Source: Armatimonadota bacterium (lineage in GTDB: Bacteria > Armatimonadota > Fimbriimonadia > Fimbriimonadales > ATM1). Taken from it: a stretch of DNA of 64,000 nt. The notes beneath the pieces were generated by a model. It saw only the letters and a list, made by a program, of their open reading frames with translations. It was not told the DNA's origin and made no database searches. Positions within the stretch are counted from its first letter, which is position 1. Every line of letters starts with the position of its first letter. The stretch is taken from positions 1-64,000 of the forward strand of contig QEUM01000007.1 in assembly GCA_003577165.1 (NCBI GenBank). The letters are read 5' to 3'. Positions 43,341 through 51,930 of the stretch are shown here, in pieces. The position numbers were made by a program, and so were the translations under genes.

Positions 43341-44930
43341 CTACTTCTCGCCCGGCAGAATCAGGCCTCGGAGAATGACTCGCTGCGCGGCCAAAAAGAC
43401 CGCAAGCGTCGGAATCGCCGCCAACGTGAGCGCCGCCATCATCACGTACTTCGGCGCGCGGCTCTGCAACTGATAAATCCACACCATGAGCGTCCACATC
43501 CGCTGATCCTGCGCAACGAGAAACGCGAACAGAAACGCTCCGTACGCAGCCATAAATGCATGGAGCGCGATGACTGCGAGAACGGGTTTGCTCATCGGCA
43601 GAGTGATCTTCGCGAACAGCGTCGTCTCCTTCGCACCCTCGATAGAACCGCTCTCATATAGATCGCGAGGCAAACTGTCGAAGAACCCCTTCAGCAAGTA
43701 AATGGAATAGCCGCTCGCGGCCATCGGCAGAACGAGCGCTGCGAATGTGTTCAGGAGCCCGAGGTCGCGCAACAACAGAAATCCCGGGATCATCGTCACC
43801 TCGGCGGGAAAGGCCATCGTAGCAAGGAGAAACAGCAGCACCTTGCCCGTCGCTTTGATCGGATACCTGGACAGCGCGTAGGCCGCGAGCGGGTTGACGA
43901 TCAGTTGTGTGACGATGGCCAGAAAACAGAACAGCGCGGTGTTCCAAATCGCGCGACCGTGGATCAAAATGTAATCGAGCACGAACGAGTAGTTGCGCGA
44001 GGAGAACTCCCGCTTGAGCCGCTCGGCGTTTTGTTCGACGAAGTGCCGGTCATAGGCGGCCGCAGGGAGTTGAGTCGATCCGCTCACGGCGAGCCACCGT
44101 GCGTCCGCGCTGTCCCCGCGATAGATTTCGGGGATTCCCTCCGCCATCCACGTCCGGTAAGCCGGGTTCGCCTCATCGGGCTCGATTTGGGCGAACTCCT
44201 TCGCGCCCCCCCGGATGTCCGGAGGGACGTTTTCAATCCGGTTTCGATAGGTGGAACGAAGGTAGTACTGCCATAAGCCGCGCTTCGTAATGGGGATTCG
44301 AAACTCCGCCGGAAGCGTCTTCTTGAACTCCGTCCAGTCCATCCACTTTTGATCGTTGGACGGCTTCCAATCTTTGCTGGCATACCTTTCGGTCGGCGGA
44401 ACGACCGTCTGAAACACCAGATTCTCCTCGAGGTAAGCCTGATTCAACTCCTCGATGCTCGAGAACTTCGTGCGCAGAAAGTCGAGGTACTTCAGCGTGA
44501 GGCGAGAATGAATCCTCCCCGCCCCGAGTCGGAATCCCGGCTCCCAAAGGTGGTTTGGCAGGGAAAGGAGGAACTTCTCGTACATCTGCGCATCCGCGGA
44601 GTCCAGCGCATTTGGCTTGAGCGGCTCGGTGAGTTTCGTGGGCGAGAAGGCTCTCAGCGCTTCGGCTTCTCCGTAAAACGGCGCGGCGAGATCAACGTTT
44701 CCGAAGTACTTGTCGTCGACGTACTTCTTGAAAAGTTCTTCGCGATCACTCCAGAACTCGGGAACGATCTTGTTGTCCTGATAGTCCGTGGGCCCCTTCA
44801 TCCCCGTCGCAGCCATCAGCAGGAATGGATAAACCATCGTGAGCCCGCCGACGACGAGAATCACGTAGACGGTCGCGAGCGCGAACAGCGCGCGCGGGCG
44901 TTTGCGTCCAACCTTTGAAATTAGCGGCAC
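43341..44930 (-). CDS. ABC sugar-type permease with a large extracytoplasmic insertion
   Basis: A 529-residue protein whose ends look like a MalG/LacG-type binding-protein-dependent permease. TM1 is at residues 15-40 (LFALATVYVILVVGGLTMVY). The EAA loop is GSIEGAKETTLFAKITLP near 430-447, and the C-terminal helices follow from about 327. Between residues 45 and 315 lies an insertion absent from typical family members (length about 280 for the whole protein). Part of it (YLDFLRTKFSSIEELNQAYL) resembles a segment of glycoside hydrolase 42-type enzymes. No companion permease, ATPase or binding protein is adjacent. Confidence 0.75.
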   Translation of the reverse strand: MPLISKVGRKRPRALFALATVYVILVVGGLTMVYPFLLMAATGMKGPTDYQDNKIVPEFWSDREELFKKYVDDKYFGNVDLAAPFYGEAEALRAFSPTKLTEPLKPNALDSADAQMYEKFLLSLPNHLWEPGFRLGAGRIHSRLTLKYLDFLRTKFSSIEELNQAYLEENLVFQTVVPPTERYASKDWKPSNDQKWMDWTEFKKTLPAEFRIPITKRGLWQYYLRSTYRNRIENVPPDIRGGAKEFAQIEPDEANPAYRTWMAEGIPEIYRGDSADARWLAVSGSTQLPAAAYDRHFVEQNAERLKREFSSRNYSFVLDYILIHGRAIWNTALFCFLAIVTQLIVNPLAAYALSRYPIKATGKVLLFLLATMAFPAEVTMIPGFLLLRDLGLLNTFAALVLPMAASGYSIYLLKGFFDSLPRDLYESGSIEGAKETTLFAKITLPMSKPVLAVIALHAFMAAYGAFLFAFLVAQDQRMWTLMVWIYQLQSRAPKYVMMAALTLAAIPTLAVFLAAQRVILRGLILPGEK

Positions 44931-45019
44931 GCCTCTTCCATCGTCTCCACCGGCTTCTTACCTCGTTTCTCTGCAAGGCTCGGTAGACGACCCGGCGGCT
45001 CAGCGGTATCCTCGCCTTC

Positions 45020-45994
45020 GTGTCCATCGATCCCGTAAAGTGGGAGTCCGGAGAATTGGCGATTCTCGACCAAAGGCAATTGCCGCAAAAGGAGGAGTGG
45101 ATCGTTGCGGAAGAGTGGGAGCAGGTCGCCGAGGCGATTCGGTCCATGGCCGTTCGCGGCGCTCCTCTCATCGGGATCGCAGCGGCCTACGGCCTCGCCC
45201 TCGCCCATTTCAAGGGGAGGGACATGGTGATCGCCAAGGCCGGCTTAGCGGCCACTCGTCCCACTGCGGTCAACCTGTTTCATGCTCTGGATCGCGTGTT
45301 CGCAGCGGAGGATCCGCTCGCGGAGGCTCACGCCCTCTTGCAGGAAGAAGCCGACGCCAACGACCGCATCGCCGCCAACGGCGCATCTCTCCTTTCTGAG
45401 AATGCGACCGTGATGACGATTTGCAACACCGGAGGGCTTGCGACAGTCGGCGTTGGGACGGCTCTCGGAGTAATAAGAAAGGCGCACGCGCTCGGGAAAC
45501 TGAAGGAAGCCGTGCTGCTTGAGACCCGTCCGAGACAGCAAGGGATGAAACTGTCCGCTTGGGAACTGCAGAGGGACGGCATCCCTTTCCGCGTAATCGC
45601 GGACGGCGCGGCGGCGTGGTTCATGAAGACTCACCGAGCGGACATGGCGATCGCCGGCGCAGATCGAATCGCTCGAAACGGAGACACCGCGAACAAGATC
45701 GGCACATACGGGCTCGCACTCCTCGCAAGAGCGCACGACGTGCGGTTCGTCGTGGCGGCCCCGACATCAACCGTGGATCCTCGCATCGAATCGGGCAGAG
45801 AGATACCGATCGAGGAACGCGAACCAGCGGAACTAACGCACGTTGGATCGGAGCAAATCGCGCCGCGCGATTGTCCTGTGTGGAATCCGGCGTTCGACGT
45901 CACGCCCGCTGCGCTGATTGACGCGATCGTGACCGATGCGGGAATTCACTCGCCGCCGTTCGACTTCGGCGTGTTGGCGAGAAGCCACTCGTAG
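45020..45994 (+). CDS. mtnA: Methylthioribose-1-phosphate isomerase
   Basis: A 324-residue enzyme converting MTR-1-P to MTRu-1-P in the methionine salvage pathway. The eIF2B-like fold has the catalytic Cys region VMTICNTGGLATVGVG and the Asp in IAGADRIARNGDTANKIGTY, with the N-terminal GAPLIGIAAAYGLAL. GTG 45020 gives the standard length. No other mtn gene is adjacent. The 3' end overlaps the convergent hydrolase gene by 49 bases. Confidence 0.94.
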   Translation: MSIDPVKWESGELAILDQRQLPQKEEWIVAEEWEQVAEAIRSMAVRGAPLIGIAAAYGLALAHFKGRDMVIAKAGLAATRPTAVNLFHALDRVFAAEDPLAEAHALLQEEADANDRIAANGASLLSENATVMTICNTGGLATVGVGTALGVIRKAHALGKLKEAVLLETRPRQQGMKLSAWELQRDGIPFRVIADGAAAWFMKTHRADMAIAGADRIARNGDTANKIGTYGLALLARAHDVRFVVAAPTSTVDPRIESGREIPIEEREPAELTHVGSEQIAPRDCPVWNPAFDVTPAALIDAIVTDAGIHSPPFDFGVLARSHS

Positions 45995-46872
45995 ATCTTC
46001 GGCATCGTCGTCGGCGACACGGAGTGCCCCACGTTGTCCCAGATGACGGTTTTCGGTTCGCGGGCCGCAGCGATGAGAGCCAGAGCGCACTTCTCCGGCA
46101 CGATGTCATCTAACTTCCCGTTCACGAACAGCAGCGGACGGGCTCGGCCCTTCCCGATCCACTGGACTGGATCAATGTCGTTCAAGAGGGTATCCGCATC
46201 TGTTTTCGGAACGGCTTCGATTGCTTTCTTGAGTTCTGGCGCGATCGGATGCTTGCTCGTCTCCGCGAGCAAACGTAAATCGCCACCCGCCACGATCAGC
46301 GCAGCCGCGTCGATTCTTTCTTCGCTGCCGCAGAGGAGCGCGCCCATCATTCCTCCCATGCTTGCTCCGAGTAGGACGACTCTCGTCGTGTCCACGTCGG
46401 TTCGCGACTCAAGGTAATCGAGGGTTCGCCTGTAGTCGACGACCGCGTCAACCCAACGCTCGCGCATCACTTTGAGATCGCCGGCCATCATGCTGCCGTC
46501 CTTCGCCGCCCGCTCTCCGTGCAGGGGCGCATCGAGGGCGACTGTCGCGTAACCGGCTGCAACCGCCATGGCAGAGATCGCTTTCGTCTGCTCTTTGTTG
46601 CCGCCGAGGCCGTGGAGCAGCACGAGGAGCGGCGGCTTCTTAGACGTCGCCTTCGGTAGGCAGAGCAACGCTGGGACCGCTTCGCTTCTCCCCCGAATCG
46701 TGAAAGAGAGTTCGACGCCACCGGGGATCGACTTCGGGGTCTCGACCTTCGCCTCCAGCGGCTTGGACTTGTCGTAGTCGAACGGCGACTTGGCGGAGCC
46801 GGTCCCCGTGGCGGCCGTGCATCCGCCCAGCAGACATCCAAAGCCAACGAGCGCGACCCATCTGCGGAGCAT
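45946..46872 (-). CDS. Lipoprotein alpha/beta-hydrolase
   Basis: A 308-residue protein with a lipobox (FGCLLGGC, Cys about residue 18). The mature domain is an alpha/beta hydrolase: oxyanion region LLVLLHGLGGNKEQTK, nucleophile elbow VVLLGASMGGMMGALL, catalytic Asp in FVNGKLDDIVPEK and His in DNVGHSVSPTTMPK. It resembles dienelactone-hydrolase and acyl-peptidase-like esterases. The substrate is unknown. The envelope location follows from the lipobox. Its stop lies 49 bases inside mtnA. Confidence 0.85.
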   Translation of the reverse strand: MLRRWVALVGFGCLLGGCTAATGTGSAKSPFDYDKSKPLEAKVETPKSIPGGVELSFTIRGRSEAVPALLCLPKATSKKPPLLVLLHGLGGNKEQTKAISAMAVAAGYATVALDAPLHGERAAKDGSMMAGDLKVMRERWVDAVVDYRRTLDYLESRTDVDTTRVVLLGASMGGMMGALLCGSEERIDAAALIVAGGDLRLLAETSKHPIAPELKKAIEAVPKTDADTLLNDIDPVQWIGKGRARPLLFVNGKLDDIVPEKCALALIAAAREPKTVIWDNVGHSVSPTTMPKIYEWLLANTPKSNGGE

Positions 46873-46919
46873 GATTGCTACGATACCGACTCTCTACCGG
46901 CCCGAAGTAAACTCGCCGC

Positions 46920-47573
46920 GTGCGACGTTGGTGGCGACGAATCCAGCCGGCCGTCTTCGCCACCGTCGTCTACTGCGTTGCCCGCCTCATCGGGTTCACG
47001 CTTCGGCTGAAAGTGGTGGGGGAAGAAAACCTCCTGAGCGGCGCGCGCGGTCGCATCCTCGCAGGCTGGCATGGCCGGACGTTTCTTGCGGCCCTTCACT
47101 TCAGAAACCGGGACTACTGGGCGCTCATCAGCCACTCACGGGATGGCGAAATGCAGAACCGCATCTTTAGGCGGTTCGGCTTCCAAACGATCCGAGGGAG
47201 CACGGGGAGGGGCGGAGTCCGAGCTGCGATCGAGTGCTCTCGCGTTCTCAAACGGGGAGAGGTGTTCGTGTTTACGCCGGACGGACCGCGGGGCCCGTCG
47301 CAGGTCGTGCAGCGTGGAATCCTGTTTCTCGCTCAGAAGGGAAACGCGGACATCATCCCTGCGGCTGCGAGTGCGCGGCCCCGCAAACTCTTCAACAGTT
47401 GGGATCGATACATGATCCCCTATCCTTTTGCTAAATGCTTGATCCTCATCGGATCTCCGATCTCGGTTCCGGAAGAGGCGTCCGAAGATCAGATGGAAGA
47501 GATTCGGCAAAGGTGTGAGAACGAACTCAACCGACTGCAGGACGAAGCCGAGCGCGCGATGGGTTACGCATGA
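46920..47573 (+). CDS. DUF374 lysophospholipid/lipid A-type acyltransferase
   Basis: A 217-residue protein of the DUF374 group. The acyltransferase-like HxxxxD/E core is GRILAGWHGRTFLAALHF, followed by SRDGEMQNRIFRRFGFQTIR. The family hallmark VFVFTPDGPRGPSQVVQRG is present. Such genes often stand before Kdo transferase and are thought to act in lipid A or glycolipid biosynthesis. It overlaps waaA by four bases. GTG 46920 is the natural start. Confidence 0.85.
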   Translation: MRRWWRRIQPAVFATVVYCVARLIGFTLRLKVVGEENLLSGARGRILAGWHGRTFLAALHFRNRDYWALISHSRDGEMQNRIFRRFGFQTIRGSTGRGGVRAAIECSRVLKRGEVFVFTPDGPRGPSQVVQRGILFLAQKGNADIIPAAASARPRKLFNSWDRYMIPYPFAKCLILIGSPISVPEEASEDQMEEIRQRCENELNRLQDEAERAMGYA

Positions 47574-48832
47574 TCCGGCTCCTCTATAGCCTGCTGCTTA
47601 CGCTTCTGATTCCTGTCTGGCTGCCTGGGCACGTGAAGCGGACGAAGCGGCGGGCCGAGGCGCCGAACTGGGCCGAGCGCTGGGGTAAGTACGACATTCC
47701 GCCCCCCACCCGGCCGCGTATCTGGATTCACGCGGTGAGCGTGGGCGAAGTGATGGCGGCCAAGCCCATCCTCTCCAAGTTGAGAGAGTCATCGCCGGAT
47801 TGCGAGATATTGCTCACCACGACAACCTCGACGGGCCAGGAGATCGCATTGGGTCTCAAGAATTCGTTGGTGGATTATGTCGCTTACTTCCCGTTCGACC
47901 TCCCGTGGGCTTGCAAGCGCGCTGTCGCGCAAGCGAGGCCCGACATCGTGGTGATGATGGAGACGGAGTTGTGGTTCAACTTCCTTCACTTCGCCAAGAG
48001 ATTTGGCGCAAAGACGTTCATCGCAAACGGGCGCATTTCAGATCACAGTTTCGTCAAAGCCATGCGCTGGGCATTCTTCTACCGCCGCGTGCTCGCGAAC
48101 GTGGACGAATGTTGGATGCAGTCGGACCTTGACAAAGAGCGGATCACCGCGCTCGGTGGAAAACACGTTCTGGTGCTCGGCAATACGAAGTTCGACGAGC
48201 CGTTGCCCTCGACACCCCCGACGGACTGGCGATCGGTTTTCGAAGATTCCAGCGACTTGCCGATCGTCGTCATCGGCAGCATCCGCGGAGAGGGGGAAGA
48301 AGACTTCGTGCTTCGCGCCATTGCAGGTCTGCGGGCCAAAGTCATCATCGCGCCTCGCCACGTCGACCGCGCGGGGCAGATCGCTGCGCTTGCGAAGGCG
48401 TTGGGCTGGAATCCCGTCGTGCGTTCCGCCGGCGACAGGGCAAGGGACCTCTTGATTCTCGACACCTACGGCGAGCTCTCGTCCATCTACGCCGTTGCGG
48501 ACCTCGCCATCATCGGAGGAGGATTCGAGGATCTGGGGGGCCAGAACCTCATCCAGCCTCTCGCCGCTGGCTGTCCCGTGGTCTGCGGCACGCACATGCA
48601 GAACTTTCGCGAGGCCTACGAGGCGGCGTTGGAGTCGGGAGCAGCGGTCGCCGTTTCGACCCGCGAGGAGTTAAGGGCAGAAGTGGATCGGCTTCTGGGC
48701 GACGCCGAGAAGAGGGCCGCCATGGGCCGGACCGGGAGGGCGCTCGTCGAGGGCCATAGCGGGGCTTCGACGAGGATCGCCACGAAGATTCTCGAGGCCC
48801 TGCAAACACTGAGAGGGGCCGATGGCCGTTAA
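47570..48832 (+). CDS. waaA: 3-deoxy-D-manno-octulosonic-acid transferase (Kdo transferase)
   Basis: A 420-residue GT30 enzyme that transfers Kdo from CMP-Kdo to lipid IVA, the first core-sugar step of LPS. An N-terminal hydrophobic segment (LLYSLLLTLLIPVWLPGH) anchors it. The active-site signatures are WIHAVSVGEVMAAKPILSKL, MMETELWFNFLHFAKRFGAK and GGGFEDLGGQNLIQPLAAGC. Its presence implies a diderm cell with Kdo-containing lipid. It overlaps the upstream DUF374 gene by four bases. Confidence 0.94.
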   Translation: MIRLLYSLLLTLLIPVWLPGHVKRTKRRAEAPNWAERWGKYDIPPPTRPRIWIHAVSVGEVMAAKPILSKLRESSPDCEILLTTTTSTGQEIALGLKNSLVDYVAYFPFDLPWACKRAVAQARPDIVVMMETELWFNFLHFAKRFGAKTFIANGRISDHSFVKAMRWAFFYRRVLANVDECWMQSDLDKERITALGGKHVLVLGNTKFDEPLPSTPPTDWRSVFEDSSDLPIVVIGSIRGEGEEDFVLRAIAGLRAKVIIAPRHVDRAGQIAALAKALGWNPVVRSAGDRARDLLILDTYGELSSIYAVADLAIIGGGFEDLGGQNLIQPLAAGCPVVCGTHMQNFREAYEAALESGAAVAVSTREELRAEVDRLLGDAEKRAAMGRTGRALVEGHSGASTRIATKILEALQTLRGADGR

Positions 48833-48989
48833 CACAGTGTGGACGGTACGGGCGAAGAGATCGGGGGCAGCCGGCTGGGCGGCCCGGCAGGAATCGGCGC
48901 CAGCGTCGGCGAAAACTCAAGTGCGGGTGAACTCTTGGCTCGAGAGGACCTGCGGAGGAGCCGTCGTCGAGACCGCCGAGTGAGGCTGA

Positions 48990-49823
48990 ATGATTAAGGA
49001 CGTCATCGAACTGCTGCGTTGCCCGGAAACCGGGTCGGCGTTCGAATTGACGGCTACATCTCAACAGGACGAGCGCGTCTTGGAGGGAACGCTCACATGC
49101 GTCGCCACCGGTCGGCAGTTTAAGATCGAAGACGGCATTGCGAATTTCCTACCGCAGGATCCGGTGGAGCCCGACGCCCTGGCGATGCCCGACGTGCGAG
49201 CCTGGGAAGCGAGGCGGCGCGAACTCGGCTCCGGCTTTTTGGAGAGGATGTTCAAGCCGTTTGAGATTTCGGCTTTTCGCAACGCCATCGACCTCTCCGC
49301 CGAAGATTGGCTTTTGGAAGTTGCTTCCGGCAGGGGACGGCTCAGCGTACACTTCGCAGGTATTCCGCGCCGCATGGTTTGCGTTGATCCGAGCCTCGAG
49401 AACCTGCGAGTTTGTCAGCGAGCGATTGCGGACTCCGGTTTTCGATACACAAGTTTCATTCTCGCCGATCCGTTAAAACTTCCTTTCGAGCGCGACAGTT
49501 TCACGAAGGTGGTTTGCTCGCAATTGCTGCAGCATGTGATGGACAGCGAGAAGCGTTCGATGATCGTAAAGGAACTGTCGCGGGTCTGCAAAACGACGGG
49601 TCGAATCTGCGTTTCCTGCTACTCGTACGACCTCTTCGCACAGTTGCGCAAGGACAAGCAGGGCGTACACAAGAGCCGACTTCCTTACTTCAGATTCACC
49701 AAAGAGGAGTTCACCAAACTACTGCACGAGGGGATGCTCGTCGAAGAGGTCACGCAGAAACTTCAGTATATGTGGGTCGGTAGCGGCGTTCCGATGAAGG
49801 AACACAGTCTCATTCTGACTTAG
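48990..49823 (+). CDS. Class I methyltransferase with Trm112-like N-terminus
   Basis: A 277-residue protein. Residues 1-55 are a Trm112-like zinc-less domain (VIELLRCPETGSAFELTATS then EDGIANFLP), followed by an AdoMet-dependent methyltransferase domain with motif I LLEVASGRGRLSVHFA and motif IV-like FTKVVCSQLLQHVMDSEKRS. Substrates may be small lipophilic molecules or quinones, but no call is justified. It overlaps the convergent DUF554 gene by 14 bases. Confidence 0.75.
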   Translation: MIKDVIELLRCPETGSAFELTATSQQDERVLEGTLTCVATGRQFKIEDGIANFLPQDPVEPDALAMPDVRAWEARRRELGSGFLERMFKPFEISAFRNAIDLSAEDWLLEVASGRGRLSVHFAGIPRRMVCVDPSLENLRVCQRAIADSGFRYTSFILADPLKLPFERDSFTKVVCSQLLQHVMDSEKRSMIVKELSRVCKTTGRICVSCYSYDLFAQLRKDKQGVHKSRLPYFRFTKEEFTKLLHEGMLVEEVTQKLQYMWVGSGVPMKEHSLILT

Positions 49824-50541
49824 GCTTTAACCGCGAAGCGACGTATCCCGCCAGCAGCAGCCCCGGAAGAAAGTCCGCTGAGGGGAGCGATCTTAGTTCC
49901 AACAGACCGAGTCCGATCACCATCAAGATCAGTCCCCCCACCGACGTCACTTCGTTGAGGATCTCTTTGCGATCTGCGAGGGGCCTCAGTTTCGAAGCCG
50001 CGAGAGTCAGAGGCATCTGCACAACCAAAACTGTTCCCACCGTCAGCAGCACCCCAGGTCCCAAACTCGCTGCAAAGAAAATCGAAGAGACTCCGTCCAG
50101 CAGCGACTTGATCGACAGCAGATCGATCTTTTTTCTCAGTCCATCCTCCAGACAGCCGAGGAGAGTCATCGGCCCCACACAGAACAGAACGCTCGAACTC
50201 ACGAACGCTTCTTGAAATCGGCCGCCGGCGCCTAAGCGATCCTTGGCGTAACCGCCCAACGCATCCAACCCGGCCTGAATCCCGATCAGATGCCCAATCG
50301 CCCCCCCAACGATGAGCGAGAGGATCGGAATCAGCGAATTCCCAGTGCCCAGGAACATCCGGATGCCCATGGCGATCGTTCCGATTCCGATCGCCGCTTG
50401 GGCAAGCGTTTTGTAATCCGATGGCAGCGAGTTGCCGACAGCGAGCCCCAACAACCCGCCCCCGAGAACCGTTGCCGCATTCAGGTAAGTGCCGCGAATG
50501 GGTCGGATTCTACACCGGGTGATAGGGTAAACCCATTCCAT
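49810..50541 (-). CDS. DUF554 family membrane protein
   Basis: A protein of about 243 residues from ATG 50541 with seven or so hydrophobic segments. The family pattern is seen (NAATVLGGGLLGLAVGNSLP, then AQAAIGIGTIAMGIRMFLGT and ASVLFCVGPMTLLG-like). Family proteins normally begin right at GTYLNAATV, so the true start may be an ATT at 50499 (RGTYLNA...), since no ATG, GTG or TTG stands there. ATG 50541 shares its CATG with the plus-strand gene's start. It is divergent from 50540-51154. Function unknown. Confidence 0.8.
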   Translation of the reverse strand: MEWVYPITRCRIRPIRGTYLNAATVLGGGLLGLAVGNSLPSDYKTLAQAAIGIGTIAMGIRMFLGTGNSLIPILSLIVGGAIGHLIGIQAGLDALGGYAKDRLGAGGRFQEAFVSSSVLFCVGPMTLLGCLEDGLRKKIDLLSIKSLLDGVSSIFFAASLGPGVLLTVGTVLVVQMPLTLAASKLRPLADRKEILNEVTSVGGLILMVIGLGLLELRSLPSADFLPGLLLAGYVASRLKPKSE

Positions 50542-51154
50542 GGTTTGGGTCGCCGCTGTCGCCGTCGTCCAGGCTACGACAAGGAACGCGACGTTGGACA
50601 TCCTGGTCGAGGGGAAGCCTGTGGGAACGGCGGTGGTCCAAGTGACGTTGCTCCCTCAGGGCGGCATCCGGAACAAGATGCGGACGGAGATCGGCGAGGG
50701 CGCCAATCGCGTCGTGATCGAGCAGGAAAGTGAGTACGGCAAAACAGCCGCGCCCACGCGCAAGTACCTGCGACGATTTCACAAGAACCCGATGATGGTG
50801 GTCGTTACCTTCACTGGGTCCACGGCGAATGCCGTCATAGAAGAGGGCAGAAGCCGACAACTCAAATCCGTCGTCGCGCCTCCCGGCGCCCAGATTGCAG
50901 CAGAAAGCGAGTTCTGGTTCTTTACTTTCAAGCCGAAGGTCGGAGCAGTCTCGTCTTACTTTCGCTTCGACGTGGACAAACTCGAATGGGTCAAGACCGA
51001 GGCGAAGTACGAGGGCGAGGTGAGGCTCGAGATCGGTGGCAAGACCCTCAACGCGCACAAGATCAGTAGCGGCGCATATACAGTTTGGCAAGATGCCGGC
51101 GGGATGCCGCTGAGGATCGACTCGGCCGCTGCGACGTTTAGGAGGAGATTCTGA
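50540..51154 (+). CDS. Hypothetical protein with weak N-terminal signal
   Basis: A 204-residue mainly beta-sheet-like protein (LDILVEGKPVGTAVVQVTLL, then FWFFTFKPKVGAVSSYFRFD and YTVWQDAGGMPLRID). The first residues (MVWVAAVAVVQATT) may be a short signal peptide, suggesting periplasmic export. The YTVWxDxxGxPLRI end is reminiscent of DUF3108-type proteins, but this is weak. Its stop overlaps the dapB ATG, so they are co-transcribed. Confidence 0.6.
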   Translation: MVWVAAVAVVQATTRNATLDILVEGKPVGTAVVQVTLLPQGGIRNKMRTEIGEGANRVVIEQESEYGKTAAPTRKYLRRFHKNPMMVVVTFTGSTANAVIEEGRSRQLKSVVAPPGAQIAAESEFWFFTFKPKVGAVSSYFRFDVDKLEWVKTEAKYEGEVRLEIGGKTLNAHKISSGAYTVWQDAGGMPLRIDSAAATFRRRF

Positions 51155-51930
51155 TGAAAGTGGGAGTGATCGGTGCAAGCGGCAGAATGGGGCGCGAGAC
51201 CTGCGCGACGATTCTCGCGGCGCAGGACATGGAACTCGTCTTTGGCGTGGACCACAAGAACTCAGGCAACCCAGTTGCTGGAACGGATCTGCGGCTTACG
51301 AACGACCTCGCTGGAGAACTCGCGCGGACGAAGCCGGACGCGGTTGTGGACTTCACTCACCCTTCCAGCGCCGCAGCGCACGCAGTGGACGCGCTTCGCA
51401 CAGGATCGATTCCGATCATTGGAACGAGCGGACTTAGCGACAGCGCGTTGGAAGCGGTTCGAAACGCATCGAACGACACCGGCCTCCCAGCGCTGTACAT
51501 TCCTAACTTCGCAATCGGCGCCGTTCTGATGATGAAATTCGCGGCCGAAGCGGCCAAGCATCTTCCCGAGGCGCAGATCATCGAAATGCACCACGATCGC
51601 AAGGTGGACGCGCCGAGCGGCACAGCGATCCGCACGGCCGAGCTAATCGCCTCGAACCGCACGCGACCTCCGAAGCAGCCAGCAACGGAGGTGATAAAGG
51701 TGGACGGAGCAGTCGGCGGCACGTACCGCGACACGCCCATCCACAGCGTGAGGCTCCCCGGCTTGGTGGCCCACCAACTCGTCCTGTTCGGGGGCCCTGG
51801 GGAAGTGCTCACCATTCGTCACGACAGCCTGGATCGAACTTCGTTCATGCAAGGCGTGTTGCTCGCGCTCCGAAAGTGCAAATCGCTGACGGGGCTTGTG
51901 ATCGGACTTGAGAACCTGCTCGACAATTAG
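51154..51930 (+). CDS. dapB: 4-hydroxy-tetrahydrodipicolinate reductase
   Basis: A 258-residue NAD(P)H enzyme of the diaminopimelate/lysine pathway. The nucleotide-binding KVGVIGASGRMGRETCATI is at the N-terminus. The catalytic motif is EMHHDRKVDAPSGTAIRTAE, and the conserved FTHPSSAAAH and GTSGLSD-type segments are clear. ATG 51154 overlaps the stop of the preceding gene. It converges with hemW, overlapping by four bases. Confidence 0.95.
   Translation: MKVGVIGASGRMGRETCATILAAQDMELVFGVDHKNSGNPVAGTDLRLTNDLAGELARTKPDAVVDFTHPSSAAAHAVDALRTGSIPIIGTSGLSDSALEAVRNASNDTGLPALYIPNFAIGAVLMMKFAAEAAKHLPEAQIIEMHHDRKVDAPSGTAIRTAELIASNRTRPPKQPATEVIKVDGAVGGTYRDTPIHSVRLPGLVAHQLVLFGGPGEVLTIRHDSLDRTSFMQGVLLALRKCKSLTGLVIGLENLLDN

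Noticed and set aside
48822-48983. A 53-codon ORF overlapping the end of waaA (ATG 48822)
   Set aside because: The start overlaps waaA in coupled style, but its low-complexity composition (Arg/Ala-rich) and lack of any family make it unconvincing.
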